From NCBI GenBank assembly GCA_946479475.1, contig CAMLGG010000038.1:1-29162 (forward strand): a stretch of DNA of 29,162 nt. Direction: 5' to 3'. Positions 8,577 through 15,542 of this stretch are shown here, piece after piece; position 1 is the stretch's first letter, and each line of letters opens with the position of its first letter. The notes beneath the pieces were generated by a model. The model ran no database searches. It was not told the DNA's origin and worked only from the letters and a program-made list of their open reading frames with translations. This stretch comes from an uncultured Ideonella sp. (GTDB lineage Bacteria; Pseudomonadota; Gammaproteobacteria; Burkholderiales; Burkholderiaceae). The position numbers and the translations under genes were made by a program.

Positions 8577-9395
8577 GTGTTCGTTGATTCCCATTGCCAC
8601 CTGAGCTTTCCCGAGCTGCAGGAGAACCTGCCCCGCATCCTTTCCGAGATGCAGGCGGCGCGGGTCGCCGCGGCCCTGTGCATCTGCACCACGCTGGAGG
8701 AGTTTCCCGACGTGCATTCGCTGGCCACGGGGCACCCCAACCTCTGGGCCAGCGTGGGGGTGCATCCCGACACCGAGGGCCTTTGCGAACCGACGGTCGA
8801 GGACCTCTGCCGACTGGCCGCCGAGCCCAAGGTCATCGCCATCGGCGAGACCGGCCTGGACTACTACCGCCTGAACGGCCGCAGCGTGGCGGACATGGAG
8901 TGGCAGCGCGAGCGCTTTCGCGTGCATATCCGCGCCGCCCGCCGGCTCGGCCTGCCGCTGGTCATCCACACCCGAAGTGCCAGCGAAGACACCATCGCCC
9001 TGCTGAAGGAGGAGGGTGCAGGCGACCAGGGCTCGGGCATCGGCGGTGTCTTCCACTGCTTCACCGAGACGATGGACGTGGCCCGCGCGGCGCTGGATCT
9101 CGGGTTCCACATCTCCTTCTCCGGCATCGTCAGCTTCCGCAATGCGGCCGACCTGCGCGAAGTGGCGCGCTTCGTCCCGATGGAGCGCTGCCTGATAGAA
9201 ACCGACAGCCCCTACCTCGCTCCCGTGCCCTACCGCGGCAAGACGAACAGCCCCGCGTACGTGCCGCATGTCGCCGCCGTGCTGGCCGCCGAGAAGGGCT
9301 TGCCCGTGGAGGACATCGGCCTGGCCACGACGGCCAACTTCGAGCGCCTGTTCGGTGTCGAGGTGCCGGCGCTGGCCGGGGGCGGGGCGTCTTGA
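8577..9395 (+). CDS. tatD: TatD family metal-dependent hydrolase (DNase)
   Basis: This 272-aa TIM-barrel enzyme belongs to a family with metal-dependent deoxyribonuclease activity, cytosolic despite the gene name. Metal ligands are visible: H6 and H8 (DSHCH), E91 (GETGLDYY), H131 (VIHTR), H160 (FHCF) and D210 (ETDSPYL). The start is GTG at 8577, 25 bp after pilZ, giving the canonical MFVDSHCHL. A small insert after KEEG (GAGDQGSGIGG) is unusual but lies in a loop. The end overlaps the TTG start of the ankyrin gene (TTGA). Confidence 0.93.
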   Translation: MFVDSHCHLSFPELQENLPRILSEMQAARVAAALCICTTLEEFPDVHSLATGHPNLWASVGVHPDTEGLCEPTVEDLCRLAAEPKVIAIGETGLDYYRLNGRSVADMEWQRERFRVHIRAARRLGLPLVIHTRSASEDTIALLKEEGAGDQGSGIGGVFHCFTETMDVARAALDLGFHISFSGIVSFRNAADLREVARFVPMERCLIETDSPYLAPVPYRGKTNSPAYVPHVAAVLAAEKGLPVEDIGLATTANFERLFGVEVPALAGGGAS

Positions 9396-10066
9396 GGACG
9401 GGCCGCCGCGCGCTGCTCGCACGCGCCGCCGGCCTGTTCGCGGCGGGCGTGCTCACCGGCACGGCCGCGCGCGCGGGCTCGTACGAGGACTACTTCCTCG
9501 GCATCGAGCTGGACCGCCCGGGCATCGTGCGCCCGCTGCTGGCCAAGGGCTTCGACGTGAATGCGCGCGACCCCCAGGGCCAGCATGGGTTGTACGTCGC
9601 CCTGCGCGAGGATTCGAACGAAGTCGCCGAGCTGCTCCTCGCTGACCCGAAGCTGGACCCCGAGGCGACCAACCAGGCCGGCGAGACGCTGCTGATGATG
9701 GCCGCCCTGCGCGGCCGGCTCGGCGCCATGCGCCAGCTGATCGCCCGCGGCGCGGCCATCAACCGCGAAGGCTGGACACCGCTGCACTACGCGGCCTCGG
9801 GCAGCGAAGCCGCCGCCACCCGCCTCCTGCTCGACCTGAACGCCCACGTCGACGCCCGCGCCCCGAACGGCAACACGCCGCTCATGATGGCCGCCGGCTT
9901 CGGCAGCATCGACGCCGCCGAGCTGCTGGTGCGCCATGGCGCGGACGTGACGCTGAAGAACAAGGCCGGCGCCACGGCGAGCGAGTTCGCGCGCCAGGCC
10001 GGCCGCGATGCGCTGGCGGACCAGCTCGACAAGATCGCTGCCAGGCGGTCCCCGGCGCCGGGCTGA
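9392..10066 (+). CDS. Exported ankyrin-repeat protein
   Basis: This 224-aa protein starts at a TTG inside the tatD stop codon. The N-terminus (RTGRRALLARAAGLFAAG, then ending TAARA) is a signal peptide with twin arginines, so Tat export is possible and Sec export not excluded; cleavage would be after residue 29 or so. Four to five ankyrin repeats follow, with clear consensus in GETLLMMAALRGRLGAMRQL, EGWTPLHYAA and GNTPLMMAAGFGSIDAAELL. These repeats bind proteins, so a periplasmic adaptor or chaperone role is inferred. Ankyrin proteins at this operon end are common in Burkholderiales by recollection. The partner is unknown. Confidence 0.85.
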   Translation: MRTGRRALLARAAGLFAAGVLTGTAARAGSYEDYFLGIELDRPGIVRPLLAKGFDVNARDPQGQHGLYVALREDSNEVAELLLADPKLDPEATNQAGETLLMMAALRGRLGAMRQLIARGAAINREGWTPLHYAASGSEAAATRLLLDLNAHVDARAPNGNTPLMMAAGFGSIDAAELLVRHGADVTLKNKAGATASEFARQAGRDALADQLDKIAARRSPAPG

Positions 10067-10096
10067 CAGGGACAAGTGGCCAGGCGGACGCCGGCA

Positions 10097-10123
10097 GGCT
10101 TGTCAGGCTTCTTCTGACAAGCC
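10097..10123 (+). terminator. Terminator-like hairpin after the mltG-ankyrin operon
   Basis: GGCTTGTCAG (10097-10106) and CTGACAAGCC (10114-10123) are perfect 10-bp arms around a 7-nt GCTTCTT loop, 30 bp past the ankyrin stop codon. The tail GTTTGTCGTT is only moderately T-rich. TTGTC at 10126-10130 can also pair with the GACAA at 10116-10120, forming an alternative smaller stem. The remainder of 10067-10226 should hold the promoter of the next gene, but I see no convincing -10/-35 pair. Confidence 0.6.
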
Positions 10124-10226
10124 GTTTGTCGTTCTACCGACTGTGACGCCAAGAGATGGCGCCCTACAGTTCGTCACATCGCGGCACGCCGGTTCACACC
10201 AAAGGCCGCAGGACCGGAGAACCCCC

Positions 10227-10448
10227 ATGCGCCAGACCCAGATCCGCCCCAACGCCTTCACCATGATGACCGACCCCGAGGCCATCCTCCAGGCCATGGA
10301 AGGTTCGGAGCGCCTGAACCGCTTGCAGCGTCGCGTCTGCCGCCCGCTGGATCGCCCGCTGATCCCGAAGAAGGGCGCGGCCGACCTGGCCGCCTTCGAC
10401 CACGAGATCGACGTGGCCGACGAAGACTCCGCTCCCGTGGGCGAATGA
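10227..10448 (+). CDS. Conserved small hypothetical protein
   Basis: This 73-aa protein is basic in the middle and acidic at the end. The sequence reads MRQTQIRPNAFTMMTDPEAI, then a helix with SERLNRLQRRVCRPLDRP, then LIPKK and a negatively charged tail (DHEIDVADEDS). GGAGA lies about 6 bp before the ATG, and codon use is like the neighbours, so it looks like a real gene. Its one cysteine (C37) lies in the basic helix. No signal peptide or membrane segment is present. I do not recognise a characterised family. It stands alone between two hairpin-bearing gaps and converges on the FUSC gene. Confidence 0.75.
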   Translation: MRQTQIRPNAFTMMTDPEAILQAMEGSERLNRLQRRVCRPLDRPLIPKKGAADLAAFDHEIDVADEDSAPVGE

Positions 10449-10467
10449 ATTTTCGCGGCCGGCGGCC

Positions 10468-12669
10468 CTAGCGGCCGGCCGGACGCAAAAGGGCGAGGGC
10501 GGCACGCGCTGCCCGGCCCGCCTCCCGGCCGGTCTCGGCCGTGACCCGCAGGCGCCAGCCCACCCAGGCCGCCAGGTCCTCCGTCGGGGACACCGGCGGC
10601 ATCTGCTGCCAGGCGTCGGCCTGCGTACCCCCCTCTGCCTTGGCGGCCCCTGCCGCCGGCCGCACGACGAGCGTCTTGCCGAGGGACTGGCGTGCACGCT
10701 CCAGTGCGGTGGCCAGGCGCTCCTTCGCCTCGACCGGCGCCGAGACGACCTCCTCACGCATACGCATCAACCTGAGCATGGACAGGTGCGCCATCAGGCG
10801 TTGCCCCTGGTCCAGGAACCGCGCCAGTTCGGCCCGTGGCGGCCGCACGCGTGCCGGCTCGGCGCCGCTGCGCCGCAGGGCGTTCGCCACCGCTGTGAGG
10901 GCGTCGTAGGCGCGACGGCGCGCCAGTCGCTGCGGTAGCGCGTCTGCCGCATCGGGGCCCAGGGCCTGCTCCGCATAGTCCTTCAGGCCCTCCAGTGCGC
11001 GCGACAAGGCCAGCGGCAGCAGCCGCCGCTCCCAGGCCGGCAGCACGTAGCTGAAGGCCCAGGCGAGCAAAGCGCCCAGCACCGTGTCGGCCAGCCGCTC
11101 GGCGAACGGGACAGGGATGGAAGGGTCGGCCAGGTGCACCTGAAGCAGCGACATGACGGTGGCCGCCATGGCGGTCACGAGGTAGAAGCGGATCGCGAAC
11201 CCGTGCGCCAGCCCGACCGCCACGAGGAAGACCATGGTCTGGACCGACGGCGGTGCGACCCGCTGGATCAGCAGCAACAGGAGGCACCCGGCGACCGTGC
11301 CCATCACCCGGGCGTTGCGCCGCGACAGCGTCTGCTCCAGGTTTCCGCGCAGGACCACGGCGACGCTCAGCACCAGCCATTGCGGGTGCGAGGCCCAGGG
11401 CAGGGCGAGGGCCAGGTAGTAGGCCGTCGCGAGCGCCGCGGACGACCGCAGTGCATGACGCAGGACCGGCGAGGCGAGGCTCGCCTGCCGGCGCAAGGCC
11501 TCCAGCGGCCAGCCCTCGGGCGAGACGAAGTGCAGCAGTTGCTCGCGCCCTAGCGACAGTTCCTCGTCGGCGCCGCGGCACAGGGCCTCCATCCGTTCGA
11601 CATCGCGCCGCAGGTGCCGGGCGCGATTGGCCAGAGCGGGCAGCAGTCGCCGGCGGGCGTCGTCGGACGGCATGGCCTCGGCCAAGGCGAGCAGGGCATC
11701 CTCGCCCGGCGGGCCGGGCAGGGGAGAGCCGGAAGGCAGGGACGCGATGCCACGCAGCGCGCGCTGCACGCGATCCAGCGCAGACGCGGCCGCCTCCAGG
11801 TGGGCCCCCAGCCAGAGCTTGAGCCTTCGCGCCGGCTCGTCTTCGCCCAGGCGCTCGTGGTCCAGCAGGCTGGCGAGCAGCACGTCCCGCAGGTCGATGG
11901 CCCGCAGCAGCATGGCGGACTGGCGATGCGCGGGCTCGGCATCGGCAGCGGCAAAGAGCAGGTCGCGCGCGGCCTGCAGCCGATCGGCGAGCTGCGTCTC
12001 CTCGTCGACCCAGGCCTGCAGGCCGCTGCCTGCCGGGTCGGGCGCCGAAAGCATCCGGCCGCGCAGGCGCAGGAGGTTCGCCGCGTCTGCCAGCGCCTCG
12101 GCCAGCGCCAGGCTGCCGTAGCGCCGCTGCAGCAGGGCGGTGGCGCAGACCGACCAGGCCAGGTAACCGGCCGAGCCCGCCAGGTGCCAGCCCAGCAGCA
12201 CGAGGGGCTGGTGGGCCGCCGGCGGCAAGGCCATCGTGAACACCATCGCCAGGATGGGCACGAAGGCCAGGGGACCTGCACGCGGCCCCCAGGACAGCAT
12301 CATCGCCCCCACGAACGCCACGAGCGCCACGACGATGCCGAGCAGCAACGGGTGCGCCGCGAGCGCGCTGACCCCCAGCACTGACAGGCCACCGAGGATG
12401 CCGGCAGTGACGACCTTGCGCCAGCCGCGCGCGACCGTGTCGGGCACGTCGGCCAGGCTTGCGTAGATGGCGCCGCTGGTGGCCCAGGCACCGGCGGCCG
12501 TCCCGAAGAGGGCTGTCGCTGCGAGGTGGATGAGCGCGATGCCCAGGGCGACGCTCGCGCCGTTGATGACGTGCGCCGGCAAGCGGTGCAAGAAGCGGTG
12601 GGGCCGCCAGCGGGGCGCGTTCAGGTCTGTCACGGTGCGTGAGGGTCGCGCGAGAAGGGCACCGGCCAC
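10468..12669 (-). CDS. FUSC family membrane protein (YccS/AaeB-like)
   Basis: This 733-aa inner-membrane protein has two hydrophobic blocks of about six helices each (residues 30-190 and 400-540), separated and followed by long cytosolic helical regions. The second block contains the fusaric-acid-resistance signature, with RRNARVMGTVAGCLLLLL near 450-467. Relatives export aromatic acids (AaeB) or are uncharacterised (YccS); the cargo here is unknown. The GTG at 12669 gives the longest form. A second GTG about 12 codons in, ahead of TDLNAPRWRP, is an equally plausible start, and neither has a clear Shine-Dalgarno sequence. A hairpin separates it from the upstream exported-protein gene. Confidence 0.85.
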   Translation of the reverse strand: MAGALLARPSRTVTDLNAPRWRPHRFLHRLPAHVINGASVALGIALIHLAATALFGTAAGAWATSGAIYASLADVPDTVARGWRKVVTAGILGGLSVLGVSALAAHPLLLGIVVALVAFVGAMMLSWGPRAGPLAFVPILAMVFTMALPPAAHQPLVLLGWHLAGSAGYLAWSVCATALLQRRYGSLALAEALADAANLLRLRGRMLSAPDPAGSGLQAWVDEETQLADRLQAARDLLFAAADAEPAHRQSAMLLRAIDLRDVLLASLLDHERLGEDEPARRLKLWLGAHLEAAASALDRVQRALRGIASLPSGSPLPGPPGEDALLALAEAMPSDDARRRLLPALANRARHLRRDVERMEALCRGADEELSLGREQLLHFVSPEGWPLEALRRQASLASPVLRHALRSSAALATAYYLALALPWASHPQWLVLSVAVVLRGNLEQTLSRRNARVMGTVAGCLLLLLIQRVAPPSVQTMVFLVAVGLAHGFAIRFYLVTAMAATVMSLLQVHLADPSIPVPFAERLADTVLGALLAWAFSYVLPAWERRLLPLALSRALEGLKDYAEQALGPDAADALPQRLARRRAYDALTAVANALRRSGAEPARVRPPRAELARFLDQGQRLMAHLSMLRLMRMREEVVSAPVEAKERLATALERARQSLGKTLVVRPAAGAAKAEGGTQADAWQQMPPVSPTEDLAAWVGWRLRVTAETGREAGRAARAALALLRPAGR

Positions 12670-12689
12670 CGCGCCGTGGGAGCGCCTGG

Positions 12690-12715
12690 AGGCCGCGGCG
12701 CGACGGCCGCGGCCT
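12690..12715 (-). terminator. GC hairpin between the exported-protein gene and the FUSC gene
   Basis: AGGCCGCGGC (12690-12699) and GCCGCGGCCT (12706-12715) are perfect 10-bp arms around a 6-nt loop. The hairpin begins 10 bp past the stop of the minus-strand exported-protein gene. No T-run follows on that strand; the T-rich side (TTTCCTT) is on the + strand. It may be a weak or Rho-assisted terminator or an mRNA 3'-end stabiliser. Confidence 0.5.
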
Positions 12716-12724
12716 TTCCTTCGC

Positions 12725-13441
12725 CTACTGGCCTGTGACGCTCACGTCGATGTTGTCGTAGAGCACGTCGAAGTCGTGATCGCTGCCGTAGGCGTAGCCC
12801 GGCTGGAAGGTGGTGATGGCGATCTCGTCCACCCCGGCGACGACGTCGGCGAACGTGCGTCCCGGCGGCAGGAACGGCCGACCCTTCCTGTCCTCGGCGC
12901 CGTAGCCGCCCCAACCCTCGGGCAGGGCCGCGGCGTTCGGGTCGGCGATCGTCACGCCGAGCGTGCGCCAGCCGGGCAGGCCGACCGCATCGAGATAGCC
13001 GACGATGGTCCAGACGGAGGTGTAGGGGTGGTCCGCCGGCGGGTTGTCGTAGTCGCGCAGCTCGACCACCAGTTCACGCCGGGTCGGCGAACCCAGGTAG
13101 TTGACGAGGCGGGCCTCGGCGTCGAACTGGATGCGTACCGGCAGGCCGGCCTTCAGCGGCTCCAGCCAGCTGGCGCGACGCTGGAACATCATGGATCCCT
13201 GCGCGAACTGCTGGATGTGGTGGATGGCCGGGGCGCCGTTGCCTTCATGCCTGTCCACCCACATGACGCCATGGACGCTGCGACCGTGCAGCCAGCCGGC
13301 GTGGTGGCCGTTGTCGAAGCCGGTGTGCTGGTGCAGGTGCTTGTCGGCCGGCTGGTAGTCGGTGATGTCGGCGGCCGCGGCGTTCGAGGCGATGCAGAGG
13401 GCGGCCACGGCCGCGAATGACGAGAGCGCGAAGCGAAGCAT
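12725..13441 (-). CDS. Exported protein of unknown function, probable beta-sandwich
   Basis: This 238-aa protein begins with a clear Sec signal peptide (MLRFALSSFAAVAALCIASN, cleavage after the following Ala run near residue 23). The mature part opens with a His-rich stretch (KHLHQHTGFDNGHHAGWLHG). It continues with alternating beta-strand patterns and ends DFDVLYDNIDVSVTG, a C-terminal strand typical of concanavalin or jelly-roll folds. No catalytic motif is recognised. A periplasmic or secreted carbohydrate- or metal-binding role is a guess. It diverges from the exported ThuA-domain gene across a 106-bp gap, so the two may be co-regulated. Confidence 0.75.
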   Translation of the reverse strand: MLRFALSSFAAVAALCIASNAAAADITDYQPADKHLHQHTGFDNGHHAGWLHGRSVHGVMWVDRHEGNGAPAIHHIQQFAQGSMMFQRRASWLEPLKAGLPVRIQFDAEARLVNYLGSPTRRELVVELRDYDNPPADHPYTSVWTIVGYLDAVGLPGWRTLGVTIADPNAAALPEGWGGYGAEDRKGRPFLPPGRTFADVVAGVDEIAITTFQPGYAYGSDHDFDVLYDNIDVSVTGQ

Positions 13442-13547
13442 GGGAAACAGCCTTGGTTGAGGTGCCGTGGATGCTAGGGACGCGACCCGTGGAAAGCTTG
13501 ATCGAAACTTGACGGCGGCGTACTTCACTCCAGCATCCGTGTCCAGC

Positions 13548-14345
13548 ATGAAACGACTGTTCTTCCTCGCGCTCCTCGGCGCCGTCCTCGGTGGGACGGT
13601 CTTCAACTCCATCGCGGCAACGCTGCCGAAGAAGAAGCTCCTGGTCGTCACCACCACGCTGGGCTTTCGCCACAGCTCCATCGAGACTGCGCAGAAGGTC
13701 CTTGCATCGCTCGGCGAATCTTCGGGGACGTACGAGGTCGAACTGGCGGCCGTGCCGCCGTCCGACCCGCCTGATTCGGCCGGCTACAAGGAACAGGTTC
13801 GCGGCATGCTGGCGCGCAAGCTGGCGCCCGGCGCCCTGAAGCAGTACGAGGGCGTCGTCTTCGCCAACACCACGGGCGACTTGCCGCTGCCGGACCCGGA
13901 GGCCTTCATCCAGTGGATCCGCGAAGGAGGCGCGTTCATCGGCGTCCACAGCGCCAGCGACACGCTTCACGGCTTTCGGCCCTACATCGAGATGCTGGGC
14001 GGCGAGTTCGACTACCACCGCGACCAGGTCACGATCGCGGCGATCAACCGCGATGCCTCGCACCCGGCCAACGGCCATCTGGGCGCGACCTGGAACCTGG
14101 ACGGAAAGAAGGAAGAGATCTACGTCTTCAAGAACTTCCAGGGCTCCGGCGTGCACGAGCTGATCTCGCTCGACCGGCATCCCAACACCGGCGAGCCCGG
14201 GCTCTATCCGATCTCCTGGTGCCGCGAGTTCGGCAAGGGCCGAGTCTTCTACACGGCGCTGGGGCACAACGACTACGTGTGGGAGATGCCGGCCTTTCAG
14301 CGTCATCTCCTCGGGGGCATCGAGTGGGCGCTGAAGGCCAGGTAG
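13548..14345 (+). CDS. Exported ThuA-domain protein
   Basis: This 265-aa protein has a signal peptide (residues 1-23, MKRLFFLALLGAVLGGTVFN plus SIA) and a ThuA domain, a class I glutamine-amidotransferase-like fold. Family signatures are TTTLGFRHSSIETA, GGAFIGVHSASDTLHGF, the closing GKGRVFYTALGHND and HLLGGIEWAL. ThuA proteins are tied to trehalose or other sugar use, and exported forms often accompany carbohydrate enzymes, but the reaction is not known. The ATG at 13548 starts the signal peptide directly. Its stop is 44 bp before the dif-like site. Confidence 0.88.
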   Translation: MKRLFFLALLGAVLGGTVFNSIAATLPKKKLLVVTTTLGFRHSSIETAQKVLASLGESSGTYEVELAAVPPSDPPDSAGYKEQVRGMLARKLAPGALKQYEGVVFANTTGDLPLPDPEAFIQWIREGGAFIGVHSASDTLHGFRPYIEMLGGEFDYHRDQVTIAAINRDASHPANGHLGATWNLDGKKEEIYVFKNFQGSGVHELISLDRHPNTGEPGLYPISWCREFGKGRVFYTALGHNDYVWEMPAFQRHLLGGIEWALKAR

Positions 14346-14389
14346 CGGTGTCGGACTGAGGACGGGACGGCCCTGGGCCATCCCTCCAG

Positions 14390-14417
14390 ATGCGCGACAA
14401 TGTATATTATGTCAAAT
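14390..14417 (+). other. dif: Candidate dif site (XerC/XerD chromosome-dimer resolution site)
   Basis: The site reads as an XerC-side arm ATGCGCGACAA (14390-14400), a 6-bp centre TGTATA (14401-14406) and an XerD-side arm TTATGTCAAAT (14407-14417). The centre equals that of Escherichia coli dif, the XerD arm differs at one base (C for T), and the XerC arm is more divergent (only its A-AA end matches). The 17-bp block from the centre to the right end therefore matches 16/17. It is the only strongly AT-rich patch in the surrounding kilobases and lies between two convergent genes. The strand of GGGNAGGG motifs also switches here. dif marks the replication terminus and can be a target for Xer-dependent integrating phages; no such element is present. 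Confidence 0.82.
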
Positions 14418-14418
14418 A

Positions 14419-14444
14419 ACGGAAGGGGTGTGGTCCTCTTCCGT
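14419..14444 (-). terminator. Terminator of the DUF411 gene, abutting the dif-like site
   Basis: On the minus strand ACGGAAGAGG pairs with CCCCTTCCGT (10-bp stem with one G-U pair) around a 6-nt loop, followed by TTATTTGACAT. The T-rich tail is shared with the XerD-side arm of the dif-like site. It lies about 80 bp downstream of the DUF411 stop codon and fits an intrinsic terminator for that transcript. Confidence 0.6.
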
Positions 14445-14480
14445 CTGGGACGCACACCAGCAGTCTGGGAGCACACCAGC
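14443..14480 (+). repeat. Imperfect 19/18-bp tandem repeat next to the dif-like site
   Basis: GTCTGGGACGCACACCAGC (14443-14461) is followed after one base by GTCTGGGAGCACACCAGC (14463-14480), the second copy lacking one C. The first copy overlaps the terminator stem by two bases. The rest of 14481-14525 shows nothing further. Confidence 0.75.
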
Positions 14481-14525
14481 TTTGAAGCCTCCAGCAGGCC
14501 CTGCTCGCTTGGCACTTCTGACCTC

Positions 14526-14984
14526 TCATCCTCTCGGATACGAAGCGAACACGGTTTCTCGGCCGCTCCTGTCGAAGAGCAAGACCTTGTACGGGTCCCT
14601 GCGCGACCCCATTTCCATGCCGGGCGAACCAGGCGGCATGCTGGGGACCGCGATGCCGATGGCGTCGGGTCTGAGCGCCAGCATGCGCTTGACTTCGCCG
14701 GCGGGCACGTGCCCTTCCACGACATAACCATCGACCACTGCGGTATGGCAGCTGCCGAAGCGGTCCGGCAGGCCATGGCGCTTGCGCGTTGCGGTGGTGT
14801 CTTCGACCAGGTTCACCTTCACGGAGAAGCCGGAGGCTTTCATGTGGTCGACCCACGCGCCGCAGCAGCCGCAGTACGGACTCTTGAAGACTTCGACCCG
14901 AGGCCATGTCGTGGCGGCAATGGCCGGCAGTGCTGAAAGTGCCGCGGCGCCAAAGGCCAAGGAGACGAGGTTTCTACGGTTCAT
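14526..14984 (-). CDS. DUF411 metal-binding protein
   Basis: This 152-aa protein has a signal peptide with twin arginines (MNRRNLVSLAFGAAALSALP, then AIA), so Sec or Tat export to the periplasm is likely. The mature domain is DUF411: SPYCGCCGAWVDHM with Cys38, Cys40 and Cys41, then SCHTAVVDGYVVEGHVP. The family is associated with copper and other metal resistance loci and is thought to bind metal through these residues. AAAGGG precedes the ATG at a suitable distance. It is divergent from a copper-chaperone-like gene with a CueR-type promoter, which supports a copper role. Confidence 0.87.
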   Translation of the reverse strand: MNRRNLVSLAFGAAALSALPAIAATTWPRVEVFKSPYCGCCGAWVDHMKASGFSVKVNLVEDTTATRKRHGLPDRFGSCHTAVVDGYVVEGHVPAGEVKRMLALRPDAIGIAVPSMPPGSPGMEMGSRRDPYKVLLFDRSGRETVFASYPRG

Positions 14985-15159
14985 CGGACGACGCCCTTTC
15001 GGATCATTCCGGCTTCGAGTCTTCGACCGCTCTCCGCGAAGTCCAAGGTGGCGCGGTCGCCCTCGACATGCCTGTAGACGAGGGGTCGGGCTCCGGGTTC
15101 CTTGCATTCCTGCGAGTTCTCGGGCTTTTGCGCCCGGTCAAGTACCAAGGCGCGCGCAC

Positions 15160-15190
15160 TTGACCTTCCCACGGTGGCAGGGTCGAAAGT
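15160..15190 (+). promoter_or_regulatory. MerR/CueR-type promoter and operator
   Basis: TTGACC (-35, 15160-15165) and a weak GAAAGT (-10, 15185-15190) are separated by 19 bp, the long spacing typical of MerR-family promoters. The spacer carries a dyad, GACCTTCCC (15162-15170) against GGCAGGGTC (15176-15184), close to CueR operators (ACCTTCC with an inverted half). It lies 25 bp before the HMA gene. A Cu(I)-responsive CueR would bind here to activate copper-chaperone expression. No regulator gene is in the window. The remaining 14985-15159 holds no gene I can support. Confidence 0.75.
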
Positions 15191-15215
15191 GCGGACGGGT
15201 CGAAAGGAGTTGGAT

Positions 15216-15476
15216 ATGCAGACCTTCCGAGTGGACGACATGACTTGCGGGCATTGCGTCAGCACCATCACCAAGGCGGTTCGTGCGGTGGACGCGGGCG
15301 CCAAGGTGGAAGTGGATCTGGCGCAGCACCTCGTTCGCATCGAGCCGACCGAGGCGGATGCGGCCGAGCTGGCAGACGCCATCACCGAAGCCGGGTACAC
15401 GCCGGTGGCAGTGCCCTCCCCGACGACGGCGGCCCAGCCCGCGAAGCCAGCAGGCTGCTGCGGCTGTTGCCGCTGA
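15216..15476 (+). CDS. HMA-domain copper chaperone (CopZ-like)
   Basis: This 86-aa cytosolic protein is a single heavy-metal-associated domain: MQTFRVDDMTCGHCVSTITK carries the metal-binding Cys11 and Cys14 (MTCGHC). An unusual C-terminal tail adds a cysteine cluster (GCCGCCR), which could bind extra metal or act in transfer. An AAGGAG site sits about 8 bp before the ATG at 15216. The CueR-type promoter upstream suggests Cu(I)-induced expression. It would pass copper to an ATPase elsewhere in the genome (family knowledge). Gene symbol left empty because copZ is not proven. Confidence 0.9.
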   Translation: MQTFRVDDMTCGHCVSTITKAVRAVDAGAKVEVDLAQHLVRIEPTEADAAELADAITEAGYTPVAVPSPTTAAQPAKPAGCCGCCR

Positions 15477-15542
15477 TTCGACGTCGGCCGGACGAGCCGG
15501 GATGACGGGTCGAGGCTGGCCGCTGTGCCGCCTGCCGCAGCC

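Noticed and set aside
10449..10490. GCCGGC repeats between the 73-aa gene and the FUSC gene as a bidirectional terminator
   Set aside because: The arms are short self-palindromes common in this GC-rich DNA, and no T-run follows on either strand.
13500..13547. TTGATC with TACTTC at 17-bp spacing as a promoter of the ThuA gene
   Set aside because: The -10 matches the consensus at only two positions; chance cannot be excluded.
14346..14525. Phage or genomic island inserted at dif
   Set aside because: Only one dif-like copy is seen, flanked by ordinary genes with the same base composition, and no integrase or phage gene is present.
14981..15151. Possible 55-codon minus-strand gene starting at TTG and overlapping the DUF411 start as ATGA
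   Set aside because: The overlap is suggestive, but codon use is unlike neighbours, there is no ribosome site or known motif, and the stretch faces the CueR-type promoter.
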